Source of the DNA: Oscillibacter sp.
GTDB taxonomy: Bacteria; Bacillota; Clostridia; Oscillospirales; Oscillospiraceae
Assembly: GCA_017380995.1 (NCBI GenBank)
Contig: JAFOCY010000090.1
Coordinates: 1 to 11,434 of the forward strand
DNA length: 11,434 nucleotides
Direction: 5' to 3'
Shown here: in pieces, positions 1 to 5,456 of the stretch
Numbering within the stretch: position 1 is the first letter of the stretch
Layout: each line of letters starts with the position of its first letter
Program-made: the position numbers and the translations under genes
Notes under the pieces: generated by a model
What the model saw: the letters and a program-made list of their open reading frames with translations, nothing else
What the model was told of the DNA's origin: nothing
Databases searched by the model: none

Positions 1-591
1 AAGGAGAGCGTGGAGCTTGTGCGAAAGGCCAAGGCCGAGGGCCTTGCCGTCACCTGTGAGACCGGTCCCCACTATCTGGTGCTGACCGATATGGAACTGG
101 AAAATGACGGCCGCTTCAAGATGAATCCCCCTATCCGCACCGCCGCGGACCGGGATGCCCTCATCGCGGGACTCTTGGACGGCACCGTGGACTGCATCGC
201 TACCGACCATGCCCCCCACTCCGCCGAGGAGAAGGGCAAGGGCCTTGCGGGGAGCATGAACGGCATCGTAGGCATCGAGACGGCCTTCCCCATCCTCTAC
301 ACCTGCCTGGTGGAGACGGGAATCGTTCCCCTGGAGGTCATTTTGAAGGCCCTGTGCGTGAACCCCCGGACCATTTTCGGCCTGCCCGGCGGCAAAATTG
401 CCGAAGGAGAAGCGGCGGACATCGCCGTGCTGGACCTCCACCGCCTCTGGACCATTGACCCCAACAACTTCCGCTCCCTGGGCCGGGCCACTCCCTTTGC
501 CGGCTGGGGCGTGACGGCCGCGGTCAGCATGACCATCTGCGGCGGCGAGATCGTGTACGCAGACCTCAAACGTGAGGAGGAAAACGCATGA
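1..591 (+). CDS. pyrC: Dihydroorotase, type I (3' part; start lies upstream of the window)
   Basis: The reading frame is open from base 1 and ends at a TGA at 589-591, so about the last 196 codons are present and the N-terminal half with the HxH metal ligands is missing. The enzyme cyclises carbamoyl aspartate to dihydroorotate, the third step of UMP synthesis, in the cytoplasm. Visible motifs, counted from the first in-window codon: ETGPHYL with a metal-ligand His at residue 24, KMNPPIR (substrate contact Asn) at 41-46, and DHAPH at 69-73, where the Asp is the expected metal/catalytic acid. The tail (GEAADIAVLDL and following) is the usual C-terminal beta segment of the amidohydrolase fold. 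The stop overlaps the pyrK start (ATGA), so the two are translationally coupled. Identification is firm; only the 5' end is unknown. Confidence 0.96.
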   Translation, partial: KESVELVRKAKAEGLAVTCETGPHYLVLTDMELENDGRFKMNPPIRTAADRDALIAGLLDGTVDCIATDHAPHSAEEKGKGLAGSMNGIVGIETAFPILYTCLVETGIVPLEVILKALCVNPRTIFGLPGGKIAEGEAADIAVLDLHRLWTIDPNNFRSLGRATPFAGWGVTAAVSMTICGGEIVYADLKREEENA

Positions 592-1325
592 ACAAAGTGA
601 CCTATACCATCCGGTCTTCCCGCCAGCTGGCCGGAGACATTTTTGAAGTGATCCTGGAGGGTGACACCTCCGCCATCACCATGCCGGGCCAGTTCGTGAA
701 CCTGGATCTCCCCGGCTTCTTCCTGCGCCGTCCCATCTCCATCTGCGACTGGGATGAGAGCACCGTGAAGCTCCTGGTGAAGATCGCCGGAAAGGGCACC
801 GATATGCTGGTGCACCTGAAGAGCGGCGTGGAGCTGGATACTCTCAGCGGCCTTGGAAACGGCTTTGACTTTACCCTGGCCGGGGAGCATCCCATCCTGG
901 TGGGCGGCGGCATCGGCATTGCCCCCATCTATGGCCTGGCCCGCCGCATGAAGGCTGCCGGGATTACCCCCCTGGTGGCTCTGGGCTTCCGCAGCGCCAA
1001 GGATGCCTTCTATCTCGAGGAGTTCAAGGCCCTTGGCTGCGAGCTGCTCGTTGCCACGGAGGATGGCTCTATGGGCATGAAGGGCTTTGTCACGGACCTG
1101 GTGAAAAGCCGTCCCGAGCGGGATTATATCCTCACCTGCGGCCCCCTGCCTATGCTCAAGGCCCTCCATGCCCTCCCTCAGCTCACTGACGGCCAGTTCA
1201 GCTTCGAGGCCCGGATGGGCTGCGGCTTTGGCGCCTGCGTGGGCTGCACCATCCCCACCAAGGATGGCTACAAGCGGGTCTGCAAGGACGGCCCCATCCT
1301 TTATAAGGAGGAGATCGTATGGTAA
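588..1325 (+). CDS. pyrK: Dihydroorotate dehydrogenase B, electron transfer subunit
   Basis: This 245-residue protein is the FAD and [2Fe-2S] subunit that passes electrons from the PyrD FMN to NAD+. The flavin-binding motif RRPIS is at about residues 47-51. A glycine-rich nucleotide motif GGGIGIAP is at 106-113, followed by the ferredoxin-reductase-like NAD domain, with CGPLPML at 184-190. The iron-sulfur ligands are Cys212, Cys217, Cys220 and Cys232 (C-x4-C-x2-C-x11-C), as in known PyrK proteins. The ATG at 588 overlaps the pyrC stop and has a GAGGAGG ribosome binding site at 573-579 with 7-nt spacing. Its 3' end overlaps pyrD by 7 bases, which fits a tight 1:1 complex of the two subunits. 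The length is typical of the family. Confidence 0.97.
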   Translation: MNKVTYTIRSSRQLAGDIFEVILEGDTSAITMPGQFVNLDLPGFFLRRPISICDWDESTVKLLVKIAGKGTDMLVHLKSGVELDTLSGLGNGFDFTLAGEHPILVGGGIGIAPIYGLARRMKAAGITPLVALGFRSAKDAFYLEEFKALGCELLVATEDGSMGMKGFVTDLVKSRPERDYILTCGPLPMLKALHALPQLTDGQFSFEARMGCGFGACVGCTIPTKDGYKRVCKDGPILYKEEIVW

Positions 1326-2233
1326 ACCTGAGTGTGAATTTGGCGGGTGTGGAGCTGAAAAACCCCATCATCCCCGCCTCCGGCACCTTCGGCTTTGGCC
1401 GGGAGTATGCCGAGCTCTATGATATCAACATTCTGGGCAGCTTCTCCTGGAAGGGAACCACTGCCGATATGCGCCTGGGCAATCCCCAGCCCCGTATCGC
1501 GGAGATGGCTGGCGGTATGCTCAACGCCGTGGGCCTCCAGAACCCCGGCATCGACGCGGTTATTCGGGACGAGGTCCCCAATATCGCCAAGATCTTTTCC
1601 GGCCCTGTCATCGCCAACATCGGCGGCTTCTCCCTGGAGGAGTATGCCGAGAACTGCCGCAAGCTCAATGATGTGGAGCAGGTGGGTATCATCGAGGTGA
1701 ACATCTCCTGCCCCAACGTTCACGCCGGCGGCAAGAACTTCGGCTCTGACCCCGCCCTGGCGGCCCAGGTCACCGAAGCGGTGAAGAAGGCTACCAATAA
1801 GCCTGTTTTCATGAAGCTGACCCCCAATGTTACCGACATCGCCGCCATCGCCAAGGCCTGCGAGGATGCCGGTGCCGACGGTGTGTGCCTCATCAACACC
1901 CTCCTGGGTATGCGCATCAACCTCAACACCAAAAAGCCCCTCATCGCCAACCGTACCGGCGGCGTCTCCGGCCCCGCGGTGTTCCCCGTGGCCGTGCGCA
2001 TGGTGTGGGATGTGTATGAAGCGGTGAAGATCCCCATCATCGGCTGCGGCGGCGTTTCCTCTGCCGAGGATGTGGCCGAGATGATGCTGGCGGGCGCCAC
2101 GGCTGTAGAGGTGGGCGCTGCCAACCTGAAAGACCCCTATGCCTGCAAGACCATTATTGAAAATCTGCCTGCCGTATGTGAGCGGCTGGGCGTTGCCAAC
2201 ATTTCTGAATTGACTGGAGGAGCACACAAATGA
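1319..2233 (+). CDS. pyrD: Dihydroorotate dehydrogenase B, catalytic subunit (class 1B)
   Basis: This 304-residue FMN enzyme oxidises dihydroorotate to orotate. It works as a heterotetramer with PyrK and is NAD-linked, which suits an anaerobe. Features of the TIM-barrel family: [11 protein letters not shown] at 15-25, an FMN-contact Lys45 in SFSWKGTT, and the class 1 catalytic Cys131 in NISCPN. Further FMN and phosphate-binding segments are MKLTPN, LINT, TGGVSG and the C-terminal [14 protein letters not shown] catalytic Cys rather than Ser separates it from the membrane-bound class 2 enzymes. The start is ATG 1319, with AAGGAGG at 1305-1311 inside pyrK and 7-nt spacing. The stop overlaps the pyrF ATG (ATGA at 2230-2233). 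Confidence 0.97.
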   Translation: MVNLSVNLAGVELKNPIIPASGTFGFGREYAELYDINILGSFSWKGTTADMRLGNPQPRIAEMAGGMLNAVGLQNPGIDAVIRDEVPNIAKIFSGPVIANIGGFSLEEYAENCRKLNDVEQVGIIEVNISCPNVHAGGKNFGSDPALAAQVTEAVKKATNKPVFMKLTPNVTDIAAIAKACEDAGADGVCLINTLLGMRINLNTKKPLIANRTGGVSGPAVFPVAVRMVWDVYEAVKIPIIGCGGVSSAEDVAEMMLAGATAVEVGAANLKDPYACKTIIENLPAVCERLGVANISELTGGAHK

Positions 2234-2934
2234 GCGCAAAAGACGTGATCATCGCCCTGGACTTTCCCACCAAGGAAGCTACCCTGAACTTTTTGGACCA
2301 GTTCCCCGCCGGTGAGAAGCCCTTCGTGAAGATCGGCATGGAGCTGTTCTACGCCGAGGGTCCCGATATCGTCCGTGAGATCAAGGCCCGGGGCCACAAG
2401 ATCTTCCTGGACCTGAAGCTCCACGATATCCCCAATACCGTGAAAAGCGCCATGAAGGTGCTCAGCCGCCTGGACGTGGATATGTGCAACCTCCATGCCG
2501 CCGGTGCCGGCGCCATGATGCGCGGCGCCATCGAGGGCCTGACCCGGCCCGACGGCACCCGCCCCATCCTCATTGCCGTCACCCAGCTGACCTCCACCGA
2601 CGCCGAGGCCCTCAAGAACGAGATCCTCATTGATGTGCCCATGGCTGAGACCGTCATGTCCTACGCCAAGAACGCCGCAGACTGCGGCCTGGACGGCGTG
2701 GTGTGCTCTCCCCTGGAGGCCGCCTTGGTGAAGGAAAAGTGCGGCGAGAGCTTCATGACCGTCACCCCCGGCATCCGCTTTGCCGACAGCGCCGTGGGCG
2801 ACCAGAAGCGCATCATGACCCCCGAGAAGGCCGGTAAGTCCGGCTGCGACTACATCGTGGTGGGCCGTCCCATCACCCAGGCTGACGACCCCGTGGCCGC
2901 TTACCGCCGTGCCATGAAGGATTTTCTCGGCTGA
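2230..2934 (+). CDS. pyrF: Orotidine 5'-phosphate decarboxylase
   Basis: This 234-residue TIM-barrel enzyme decarboxylates OMP to UMP, the last step of the pathway. Its catalytic array DxKxxD lies in [12 protein letters not shown] (Asp61, Lys63, Asp66). Asp11 and Lys34 (VKIG) complete the active site. The phosphate-gripping elements are TPGIR and the C-terminal VVGRPIT. The length and motifs are those of the short group (about 230 residues, E. coli/Bacillus type), not the longer form of 270-310 residues found in some clostridia and actinobacteria. The start overlaps the pyrD stop, with a GGAGG site at 2216-2220 and 9-nt spacing. A 74-base gap with a hairpin separates it from pyrE. Confidence 0.96.
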   Translation: MSAKDVIIALDFPTKEATLNFLDQFPAGEKPFVKIGMELFYAEGPDIVREIKARGHKIFLDLKLHDIPNTVKSAMKVLSRLDVDMCNLHAAGAGAMMRGAIEGLTRPDGTRPILIAVTQLTSTDAEALKNEILIDVPMAETVMSYAKNAADCGLDGVVCSPLEAALVKEKCGESFMTVTPGIRFADSAVGDQKRIMTPEKAGKSGCDYIVVGRPITQADDPVAAYRRAMKDFLG

Positions 2935-2956
2935 GCAAAAAGCTGAGGCCCTGTAC

Positions 2957-2976
2957 CATGGGGCGCAGCCCCAATG
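2957..2976 (+). other. Small RNA hairpin between pyrF and pyrE
   Basis: CAT-GGGGC, then a GCA loop, then GCCCC-A-ATG forms an 8-bp stem with a single bulged A. A U-rich stretch of mixed sequence follows (about 2977-2995), running up to the pyrE ribosome binding site. The hairpin could act as a weak terminator or attenuator, or as an mRNA stability element that sets the pyrE level relative to pyrF. The U-tract is interrupted, so strong termination is not expected. The function is inferred from the fold alone. Confidence 0.35.
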
Positions 2977-2995
2977 TGTGTAATTTTATTTCTTT

Positions 2996-3011
2996 GGAGG
3001 ATTTTGATATG
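2996..3011 (+). promoter_or_regulatory. Ribosome binding site and start codon that fix the pyrE start
   Basis: GGAGG at 2996-3000 lies 8 nt before ATG 3009. An in-frame ATG further upstream at 2958 lies inside the 5' arm of the intergenic hairpin, has no Shine-Dalgarno sequence, and would add 17 residues unlike the family N-terminus. ATG 3009 is therefore the preferred start. Confidence 0.88.
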
Positions 3012-3647
3012 AGTCTCGAAAAAACCATCGCTCACGACCTGCTGTCCATCGGCGCCGTGTTCCTGCGTCCCGACGAGCCCTTTACCTGGGCTTCCGGCAT
3101 CAAGAGCCCCATCTACTGCGATAACCGCCTGACCCTCACCGCCCCCGCCGTCCGTACCCATGTGGAAGAGGGCCTGGTGGACGTGATCTGCAAGCACTAT
3201 CCCGAGGTGGAGGTCCTGATGGGTACTTCTACCGCCGGTATCGCCCACGCCGCCATCGTGGGCCACCTGATGGGCCTGCCCATGGGCTATGTCCGCTCCG
3301 GCAATAAGGACCACGGCCGTCAGAACCGCATCGAGGGCAAGCTCCTGCCCGGCCAGAAGGTGGTCGTGGTGGAGGACCTGATCTCCACCGGCGGCAGCTG
3401 CATCGAGGTGGTGGAGGCCCTTCGTGAGGCCGGTGCCGAGGTGCTGGGCATTGCCTCCATCTTTACCTATGGTCTTCAGAAGGGCATCGACCGTATGGCC
3501 GCTGCCAATGTGAAGAACGTGAGCCTGTCCAACTTTGACGCTGTGTGCGAAGTGGCTGCCGAGGAAGGCAAGATCAAGGCTGAGGACATCGATCGCCTGA
3601 AGAAGTTCCGCGCCAACCCCTCTGACGAGAGCTGGATTCAGGGCTGA
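3009..3647 (+). CDS. pyrE: Orotate phosphoribosyltransferase
   Basis: This 212-residue enzyme joins orotate to PRPP to give OMP, using Mg2+. The PRPP-binding signature [13 protein letters not shown] spans residues 118-130, and the mobile catalytic loop ([12 protein letters not shown]) spans 99-110, with Lys100, His102 and Arg104. The N-terminal [16 protein letters not shown] segment is the usual orotate-site region of the bacterial family. The start was chosen for its ribosome binding site. The protein lies sixth from the end of the seven pyr genes in pathway terms only loosely: it precedes pyrB and follows pyrF, whose enzyme uses its product. The length is normal and I see no defects. Confidence 0.96.
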   Translation: MSLEKTIAHDLLSIGAVFLRPDEPFTWASGIKSPIYCDNRLTLTAPAVRTHVEEGLVDVICKHYPEVEVLMGTSTAGIAHAAIVGHLMGLPMGYVRSGNKDHGRQNRIEGKLLPGQKVVVVEDLISTGGSCIEVVEALREAGAEVLGIASIFTYGLQKGIDRMAAANVKNVSLSNFDAVCEVAAEEGKIKAEDIDRLKKFRANPSDESWIQG

Positions 3648-3661
3648 TCCCATATGAAACC

Positions 3662-3691
3662 TATAACGGGCAGCGAAAGCTGCCCGTTGTG
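3662..3691 (+). other. Strong GNRA-tetraloop hairpin between pyrE and pyrB
   Basis: AACGGGCAGC (3665-3674), a GAAA loop (3675-3678) and GCTGCCCGTT (3679-3688) form a perfect 10-bp stem capped by a GNRA tetraloop. It can be extended outward by three further pairs, two of them U-G. No U-tract follows, so this is not a standard intrinsic terminator. It sits 14 nt after the pyrE stop and about 45 nt before the pyrB start. A role in mRNA processing or 3'-end protection, separating pyrE from pyrB levels, is plausible but not shown. Confidence 0.6.
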
Positions 3692-3735
3692 GCGAATGCC
3701 TTCCACCCCTTGAACAAGAAAAGGAGTCTTAACAA

Positions 3736-4656
3736 ATGGCAAGAAACTTGATCGACATTGTTGACTTTACCACAGAAGAGATCGAACAGCTCATCGCCGT
3801 TGCGGAGGATATCATCGAAAACCCCGTGAAGTACCAGGATGCCTGCGCCCACAAGCAGCTGGCCACCCTCTTCTTCGAGCCTTCCACCCGTACCCGCCTT
3901 TCCTTTGAGTCCGCCATGCTGAGCCTTGGCGGAAGCGTGCTGGGCTTCTCTTCCGCCTCTTCCAGTTCCACCTCCAAGGGCGAGACGGTGGGTGACACCA
4001 TCCATACCGTCAGCTGCTATGCGGATATCATCGCCATGCGCCACCCCAAGGAGGGCGCTCCCTATGCTGCCGCCCAGCACTGCGACATCCCCATCATCAA
4101 CGCCGGTGACGGCGGTCACTGCCACCCCACCCAGACTCTGACGGACCTTCTCACCATCCACCGGGAGAAGGGGTGCCTCTCCGGTTTTACCATCGGCTTT
4201 TGCGGTGACTTGAAGTTTGGCCGCACCGTCCACTCCCTGGTCAACGCCCTCAGCCGCTACGAGAACATCAATTTTGTCTTCATCTCTCCCGAGGAGCTGA
4301 AGCTCCCTCGCTATGTGAAGGAGGAGGCCCTGAAGAAAAAGGGCATTCCCTATACCCAGACCACCTCTTTGGAGGAGGCCCTGCCCCAGCTGGATATCCT
4401 CTACATGACCCGTGTCCAGAAGGAGCGGTTCTTCAACGAGGAGGACTATATCCGCCTGAAGGACAGCTATATCCTCACTCCTGAAAAGCTGGTTCATGCC
4501 AAGGCTGACCTCTCCATCCTCCATCCCCTGCCCCGCGTGAACGAGATTTCCGTGGCAGTGGATCAGGACCCCCGGGCAACGTACTGGAAGCAGGTGAAGA
4601 ACGGCAAATTCATCCGCATGGCCCTGATCTTGAAGCTGCTGGGTATCGAAGTATGA
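3736..4656 (+). CDS. pyrB: Aspartate carbamoyltransferase, catalytic subunit
   Basis: This 306-residue protein condenses carbamoyl phosphate with aspartate, the committed step. The carbamoyl-phosphate loop STRTR is at residues 50-54 within [13 protein letters not shown], Lys81 lies in STSKGET, and Arg102-His103 are in MRHPKEG. HPTQ is at 130-133, TRVQKERF (aspartate-binding Arg) begins near 225, and HPLPR is at 263-267. These match the catalytic chains of E. coli-like ATCase in order and spacing. ATG 3736 has AAGGAG at 3721-3726 with 9-nt spacing. pyrI follows 17 nt after the stop, so a catalytic/regulatory holoenzyme is expected. The gap to pyrE is 88 nt and contains a stable hairpin; I see no convincing separate promoter there. 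Confidence 0.97.
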   Translation: MARNLIDIVDFTTEEIEQLIAVAEDIIENPVKYQDACAHKQLATLFFEPSTRTRLSFESAMLSLGGSVLGFSSASSSSTSKGETVGDTIHTVSCYADIIAMRHPKEGAPYAAAQHCDIPIINAGDGGHCHPTQTLTDLLTIHREKGCLSGFTIGFCGDLKFGRTVHSLVNALSRYENINFVFISPEELKLPRYVKEEALKKKGIPYTQTTSLEEALPQLDILYMTRVQKERFFNEEDYIRLKDSYILTPEKLVHAKADLSILHPLPRVNEISVAVDQDPRATYWKQVKNGKFIRMALILKLLGIEV

Positions 4657-4676
4657 AGGAGGCACTTTTCAGTATG
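4657..4676 (+). promoter_or_regulatory. Ribosome binding site and start codon that fix the pyrI start
   Basis: AGGAGG at 4657-4662 lies 11 nt before ATG 4674. An ATG at 4653 overlaps the pyrB stop and would add seven residues, but its own coding triplets contain the Shine-Dalgarno sequence. The later ATG also matches the PyrI N-terminus better. Confidence 0.8.
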
Positions 4677-5096
4677 AATATTGACAGCATCCATAACGGC
4701 GTGGTCCTGGACCACATCCAGGCCGGAAAGAGCATGGAGATCTACAAGCATCTGAACCTGGACAAGCTGGATTGCTCCGTGGCCATCATCAAAAACGCCC
4801 GCAGCGCCCGCATGGGGAAGAAGGATATCCTGAAGATCGACTCCCCCCTGGAGCTGGACCTGGACGTGCTGGGCTATATCGACCCCAATATCACCGTCAA
4901 CATCATCAAGGACGGTAAGCGGGTGGAAAAGAAGAAGCTGGAACTGCCCAAGCGCCTCACCAATGTGATCCGCTGCCACAATCCCCGCTGCATTACCGTG
5001 AGTGAGTCCCAGCTGGACGCCATTTTCCTCCTCAGCGACCCCGACAAGCGGGTTTACCGCTGTGCCTACTGCGAAACTGCAAGCGACAAGAAGTAA
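4674..5096 (+). CDS. pyrI: Aspartate carbamoyltransferase, regulatory subunit
   Basis: This 140-residue protein is the nucleotide-binding chain that lets ATCase respond to CTP/UTP (inhibition) and ATP (activation). The N-terminal allosteric domain starts with a segment containing NGVVLDHIQAG, matching the effector-site region of E. coli PyrI. The C-terminal zinc domain carries Cys101, Cys106, Cys130 and Cys133. The spacing C-x4-C-x23-C-x2-C is identical to E. coli PyrI (109, 114, 138, 141). Zinc binding there is what joins the regulatory to the catalytic chains. It is the last gene of the operon, with a terminator directly behind it. Many Firmicutes lack pyrI, so this operon makes the feedback-regulated form of the enzyme. 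Confidence 0.96.
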   Translation: MNIDSIHNGVVLDHIQAGKSMEIYKHLNLDKLDCSVAIIKNARSARMGKKDILKIDSPLELDLDVLGYIDPNITVNIIKDGKRVEKKKLELPKRLTNVIRCHNPRCITVSESQLDAIFLLSDPDKRVYRCAYCETASDKK

Positions 5097-5101
5097 ACGT
5101 C

Positions 5102-5138
5102 AAAGGACCCTGGACCAAATGGTTCGGGGTCCTTTTAT
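5102..5138 (+). terminator. Intrinsic terminator of the pyr operon
   Basis: A 15-bp stem (5102-5116 paired with 5121-5135, two G-U pairs) closes on an AAAT loop. The outer AAAGGACCC/GGGTCCTTT arms run into a short T-run. It begins 6 nt after the pyrI stop. The U-tract is brief, but stem length and position make termination very likely. Confidence 0.88.
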
Positions 5139-5163
5139 AAGCCCTGCTTCTGACGTCCTTCAC

Positions 5164-5203
5164 GGTTCCTTAACGCAAAAAGGCAAAAACAGGAACCTTT
5201 TTT
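5164..5203 (+). terminator. Possible second, weaker terminator
   Basis: GGTTCCT (5164-5170) can pair with AGGAACC (5191-5197), followed directly by six T. The loop is long (20 nt). A competing fold pairs AAAAAGG (5177-5183) with CCTTTTT (5196-5202). Either would act as a backup to the strong terminator upstream. The long loop keeps confidence low. Confidence 0.4.
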
Positions 5204-5370
5204 CAAATTACGCGGTTAACATAACGGTGTTGAAAACTCTGTGGAAATTGTTAAAAAGCTTGAAGCCGTAAGGAAAATTTGAGGTGACAGCCCTTTATGA
5301 GAAAAATTACGTAAGAACATTTTCGAACCGGAAGAGGAAAAGAAGGGCGTGTTTTGCCTTGTGAGGGCGA

Positions 5371-5383
5371 ATCCCGGCGGGAT
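5371..5383. repeat. Short inverted repeat just upstream of the topoisomerase promoter
   Basis: ATCCC-GGC-GGGAT is a perfect 5-bp inverted repeat with a 3-bp centre. It ends 2 bp before the -35 box of the promoter at 5386. Its place suggests a possible operator, but a repeat this short can arise by chance in GC-rich DNA. Confidence 0.3.
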
Positions 5384-5385
5384 AC

Positions 5386-5415
5386 TTGAAAGATTTACTT
5401 TCTTTGTGGTATGAT
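5386..5415 (+). promoter_or_regulatory. Sigma-A promoter of the topoisomerase operon
   Basis: The -35 box is TTGAAA (5386-5391), the spacer is 18 bp, and the -10 box is TATGAT (5410-5415). The -10 box is preceded by TGG (5407-5409), an extended -10 element. Transcription should start near 5421-5423, giving a leader of about 30 nt to the TTG start codon. No riboswitch or leader peptide fits in that space. Confidence 0.82.
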
Positions 5416-5437
5416 ACACACAATAAATATTTAAAAT

Positions 5438-5456
5438 GGAAGGGAATGTCATTTTG
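5438..5456 (+). promoter_or_regulatory. Ribosome binding site supporting a TTG start for the topoisomerase B subunit
   Basis: GGAAGGGA (5438-5445) lies 8 nt before the in-frame TTG at 5454. The upstream in-frame ATG at 5436 is only about 14 nt from the predicted transcription start and has no Shine-Dalgarno sequence. The Shine-Dalgarno itself lies within the codons that ATG would use, so TTG is favoured. Confidence 0.7.

Noticed and set aside
1301..2239. Open frame of 312 codons on the - strand
   Set aside because: It is antisense to pyrD and has only a shadow-type composition.
3648..3735. Possible PyrR attenuator or separate pyrB promoter
   Set aside because: The hairpin has no U-tract and no PyrR-binding loop consensus. 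A TATAAC at 3662-3667 has no matching -35 box and lies in the hairpin.
3661..4665. Open frame of 334 codons on the - strand
   Set aside because: It lies antisense to pyrB with low-complexity Gly/Leu/Asp/His composition, as expected for a shadow frame.
5002..5271. Open frame of 89 codons on the + strand
   Set aside because: It starts inside pyrI in another frame and runs through the operon terminator.
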